A stretch of DNA of 64,000 nt from CAZBXD01 sp965216395. Lineage in GTDB: Bacteria; Pseudomonadota; Alphaproteobacteria; Micavibrionales; SZUA-601. Under the pieces are notes generated by a model. It saw only the letters and a program-made list of their open reading frames with translations, was not told where the DNA came from and did no database searches. A program made the position numbers and the translations under genes. Positions within the stretch are counted from its first letter, which is position 1. Every line of letters starts with the position of its first letter. The stretch covers positions 248,001 to 312,000 of the forward strand of contig OZ244156.1 of NCBI GenBank assembly GCA_965216395.1, in the 5' to 3' direction. This document shows positions 62,306 to 64,000 of this stretch, in pieces.

Positions 62306-63310
62306 TTATTGCTTGGATATCTTCGACAAGGGGACAAGCTGGATTTTATCTTTTGCAAGAGATGTATACCATTCGAGAATAGCGTCATAAGTTACGGGAG
62401 AGGGGAAACCAATGCCAATCGCATAACCATTGTTCAAAGCAATTTTTTCTAATTCTTGCAATTGTTTAATAATCGCTGTTTTTATTTTGATATTGTCAAT
62501 AAAACGATGGCTTCGAAAATGTTCCAACCCATATTGCGATGAAATCATCGGAATAAGACTTTTATTCGTATTTCCTGAGTCAAGAAAAACTATATCGGTT
62601 TTTGTGGATAAATATTTTATAATAGGGGTAAGTTTTTCTTCATGGGCGGTAAAGCTGGAACCCATAAAATTAACAATACCAATATGCGGATTAATTTTTG
62701 AAAGTGCGGCATCTAATCGACGTATATTTTCTTCGTCGCTTAGAGAGGTCAGTAAAGCATTAGGTCCTGGATCATCAAGAGGAAAACTCTCTGGTTCCAT
62801 CGGTATTGAAACCAGAATATCACGCTGGTCTTTGTGGGCTTTATGAACCCATTTTTCAATATTTTTAACATAGGGCGCGAAAGCGAGTGTTACAGGTTTT
62901 GGTAATGTTTCGATTGCTTTTTCTGTTGCTGAGGAAGAGAGGCCCATATCAGACATCACCAGAGCAATTTGGCCTGTCTGCTCTGTCCTTGGGTTATGCA
63001 TCTCTTCAACGACAAGAGTTTTTTCTATTTCTGTTTCAACTTTAGATTCATTTTCCATTTCATCTTCACTAGAAAAAACTGGAATTGAGTTTGTTGGAAC
63101 GGTTGCAGAACTTTCTTGAACAGCAACAGAACGATCCTGAGGTGATTGTTCTTGCCCCATAGTGAATGTGGCTATCGGGCGTTTAGTTTCCCGTTTTGAG
63201 ATTGTTTTTTGGGCATTTAAAAAGCAAAAGAGAATAATTACCAATACGGCCAAAATGGATAGAGCAAACCCTAGATTGATAGCGTTTATTTGATGGCGTA
63301 TTTTCTTCAT
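62306..63310 (-). CDS. divergent polysaccharide deacetylase family protein (YibQ-like)
   Basis: A 334-residue periplasmic protein with a signal-anchor helix at about 13-32, an acidic linker to ~110, and a barrel domain starting QIALVMSDMGLSSSATEKAI, with SIPMEPESFPLDDPGPNALL, NFMGSSFTAHEEKL and FLDSGNTNKSLI as family markers (DUF610). Known relatives are presumed envelope hydrolases or metal-free homologues; the activity is not established. It follows the S41 protease at 16 bases, the usual alphaproteobacterial pair. Confidence 0.9.
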   Translation of the reverse strand: MKKIRHQINAINLGFALSILAVLVIILFCFLNAQKTISKRETKRPIATFTMGQEQSPQDRSVAVQESSATVPTNSIPVFSSEDEMENESKVETEIEKTLVVEEMHNPRTEQTGQIALVMSDMGLSSSATEKAIETLPKPVTLAFAPYVKNIEKWVHKAHKDQRDILVSIPMEPESFPLDDPGPNALLTSLSDEENIRRLDAALSKINPHIGIVNFMGSSFTAHEEKLTPIIKYLSTKTDIVFLDSGNTNKSLIPMISSQYGLEHFRSHRFIDNIKIKTAIIKQLQELEKIALNNGYAIGIGFPSPVTYDAILEWYTSLAKDKIQLVPLSKISKQ

Positions 63311-63326
63311 AAATATCCTTCTGCGT

Positions 63327-64000
63327 TTAATCTTGTTGTTGTACTATCTCACTACGTGCTGATTTTTGCTTAGAAAAATGGGCAACGCCACGTATTAAAT
63401 CTGCCGCACGATCAAGTTGATAATCTATATTTTCCTTTTCGTCTTCGTCCGTGTCTTCGTCTTTATCATCTTTTTCATTATTTGTTTTTTCAAGGGCATC
63501 CGCCAATTCATTAACAAGCGCTCCGCGTAAGTCACCTTCGCGCTTTCTCTTGAATTTTGACTTAATTTGCTCAACTTTTGCGGGCTCTACAATAATATCA
63601 GGATCAATACCCTCAGCTTGGATTGAGCGCCCTGATGGTGTGTAATAGCGCGCAGTTGTTAAACGCATGGCACCGTGACCAGGCAAAGAAACAATCGTTT
63701 GAACAGATCCTTTACCAAATGATTTTGTCCCCATAATGATCGCTCTGTGGTGATCTTGTAAAGCGCCTGCGACAATTTCAGAAGCAGAGGCAGAACCCCC
63801 ATTAATCAAAACAACAATCGGCATTCCATTGGTTAAATCGCCAGCGGTCGCATTAGCGCGTTTCGTATCTGCAGGGTCTCTTCCACGTGTTGAGACGATT
63901 TCCCCGCGATCAAGAAAACTATCTGATACATAAATCGCCTGATCCAGCAAGCCGCCTGGGTTGTTGCGTAGATCCAGAACAAATCCTTTTAAATCTTTTC
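63327..64000 (-). CDS. ctpA: C-terminal processing protease (S41 family), 5' truncated by window edge
   Basis: Periplasmic Ser-Lys protease of the CtpA/Prc type. The frame stays open to the window edge, where KDLKGFVLDLRNNPGG is encoded at 63951-63998, so the N terminus and PDZ domain lie outside. The catalytic Ser is in INGGSASASEIVAGAL and the Lys in GTKSFGKGSVQTI. The C-terminal tail is very acidic (NEKDDKDEDTDEDEKE). About 223 residues of a usual 430-480 are visible. It probably forms an operon with the deacetylase-like gene. Confidence 0.95.
   Translation of the reverse strand, partial: KDLKGFVLDLRNNPGGLLDQAIYVSDSFLDRGEIVSTRGRDPADTKRANATAGDLTNGMPIVVLINGGSASASEIVAGALQDHHRAIIMGTKSFGKGSVQTIVSLPGHGAMRLTTARYYTPSGRSIQAEGIDPDIIVEPAKVEQIKSKFKRKREGDLRGALVNELADALEKTNNEKDDKDEDTDEDEKENIDYQLDRAADLIRGVAHFSKQKSARSEIVQQQD

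Overview
The window is an AT-rich stretch of an alphaproteobacterial chromosome. The evidence is a two-piece (permuted) tmRNA gene followed by an SspB-alpha gene, an rpoA-rplQ pair, the complete mraZ-to-ftsZ division and cell-wall (dcw) cluster running on into lpxC, bamD, recN and ligA, and the general codon and protein style. The motA gene and a full peptidoglycan pathway suggest a motile, walled cell rather than a reduced endosymbiont. I would guess a deep Micavibrio-like or Rhodospirillales-like lineage, but the sequence alone does not settle this.

Layout. 0-16 kb is a mosaic of housekeeping genes: the end of rpoA, rplQ, a frame-broken ABC exporter, a MESH1-type alarmone hydrolase, an unknown protein, rluC, an unknown gene split at an (AT)6 tract, murJ, trpS, a secreted protein, an Nfu-type Fe-S protein, tsaB, a TPR membrane protein and a prepilin peptidase. 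On the minus strand follow folA and thyA, then the plus-strand tmRNA, sspB and pyk. 17.8-31.2 kb is one plus-strand block that reads as a type IVb-like pilus or secretion system: response regulator, lipoprotein secretin, periplasmic Ig-like repeat protein, GspE/PilQ-type ATPase, GspF/PilR-type platform protein, two bitopic accessory proteins, two small pilin-like proteins, a 1138-residue pilin-headed fibre with about 24 beta-roll repeats and an S74 self-cleaving chaperone, and a small ribbon-helix-helix regulator.

The strand then switches. 31.1-42.2 kb (minus) carries an AsmA-like protein, thiolase, an exported unknown, motA, ligA, recN and bamD. 42.3-61.6 kb is lpxC and the dcw cluster in canonical order, mostly with ATGA or few-base overlaps, preceded by a five-fold 10-bp-period MraZ operator. 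The right end holds rnpB, a divergent polysaccharide deacetylase and the 3' part of a CtpA-type S41 protease.

How it fits together. The dcw block makes UDP-MurNAc-pentapeptide (murC, D, E, F, ddl), lipid I and II (mraY, murG), polymerises and cross-links it (ftsW, ftsI) and organises the septum (ftsZ, A, Q, L); murJ at 7 kb supplies the lipid II flippase. tmRNA and SspB form a ribosome-rescue and tag-delivery pair. The prepilin peptidase at 13 kb probably serves the pilin-like proteins of the 18-31 kb operon. The most unusual part of the window is that pilus operon, above all its fibre protein.
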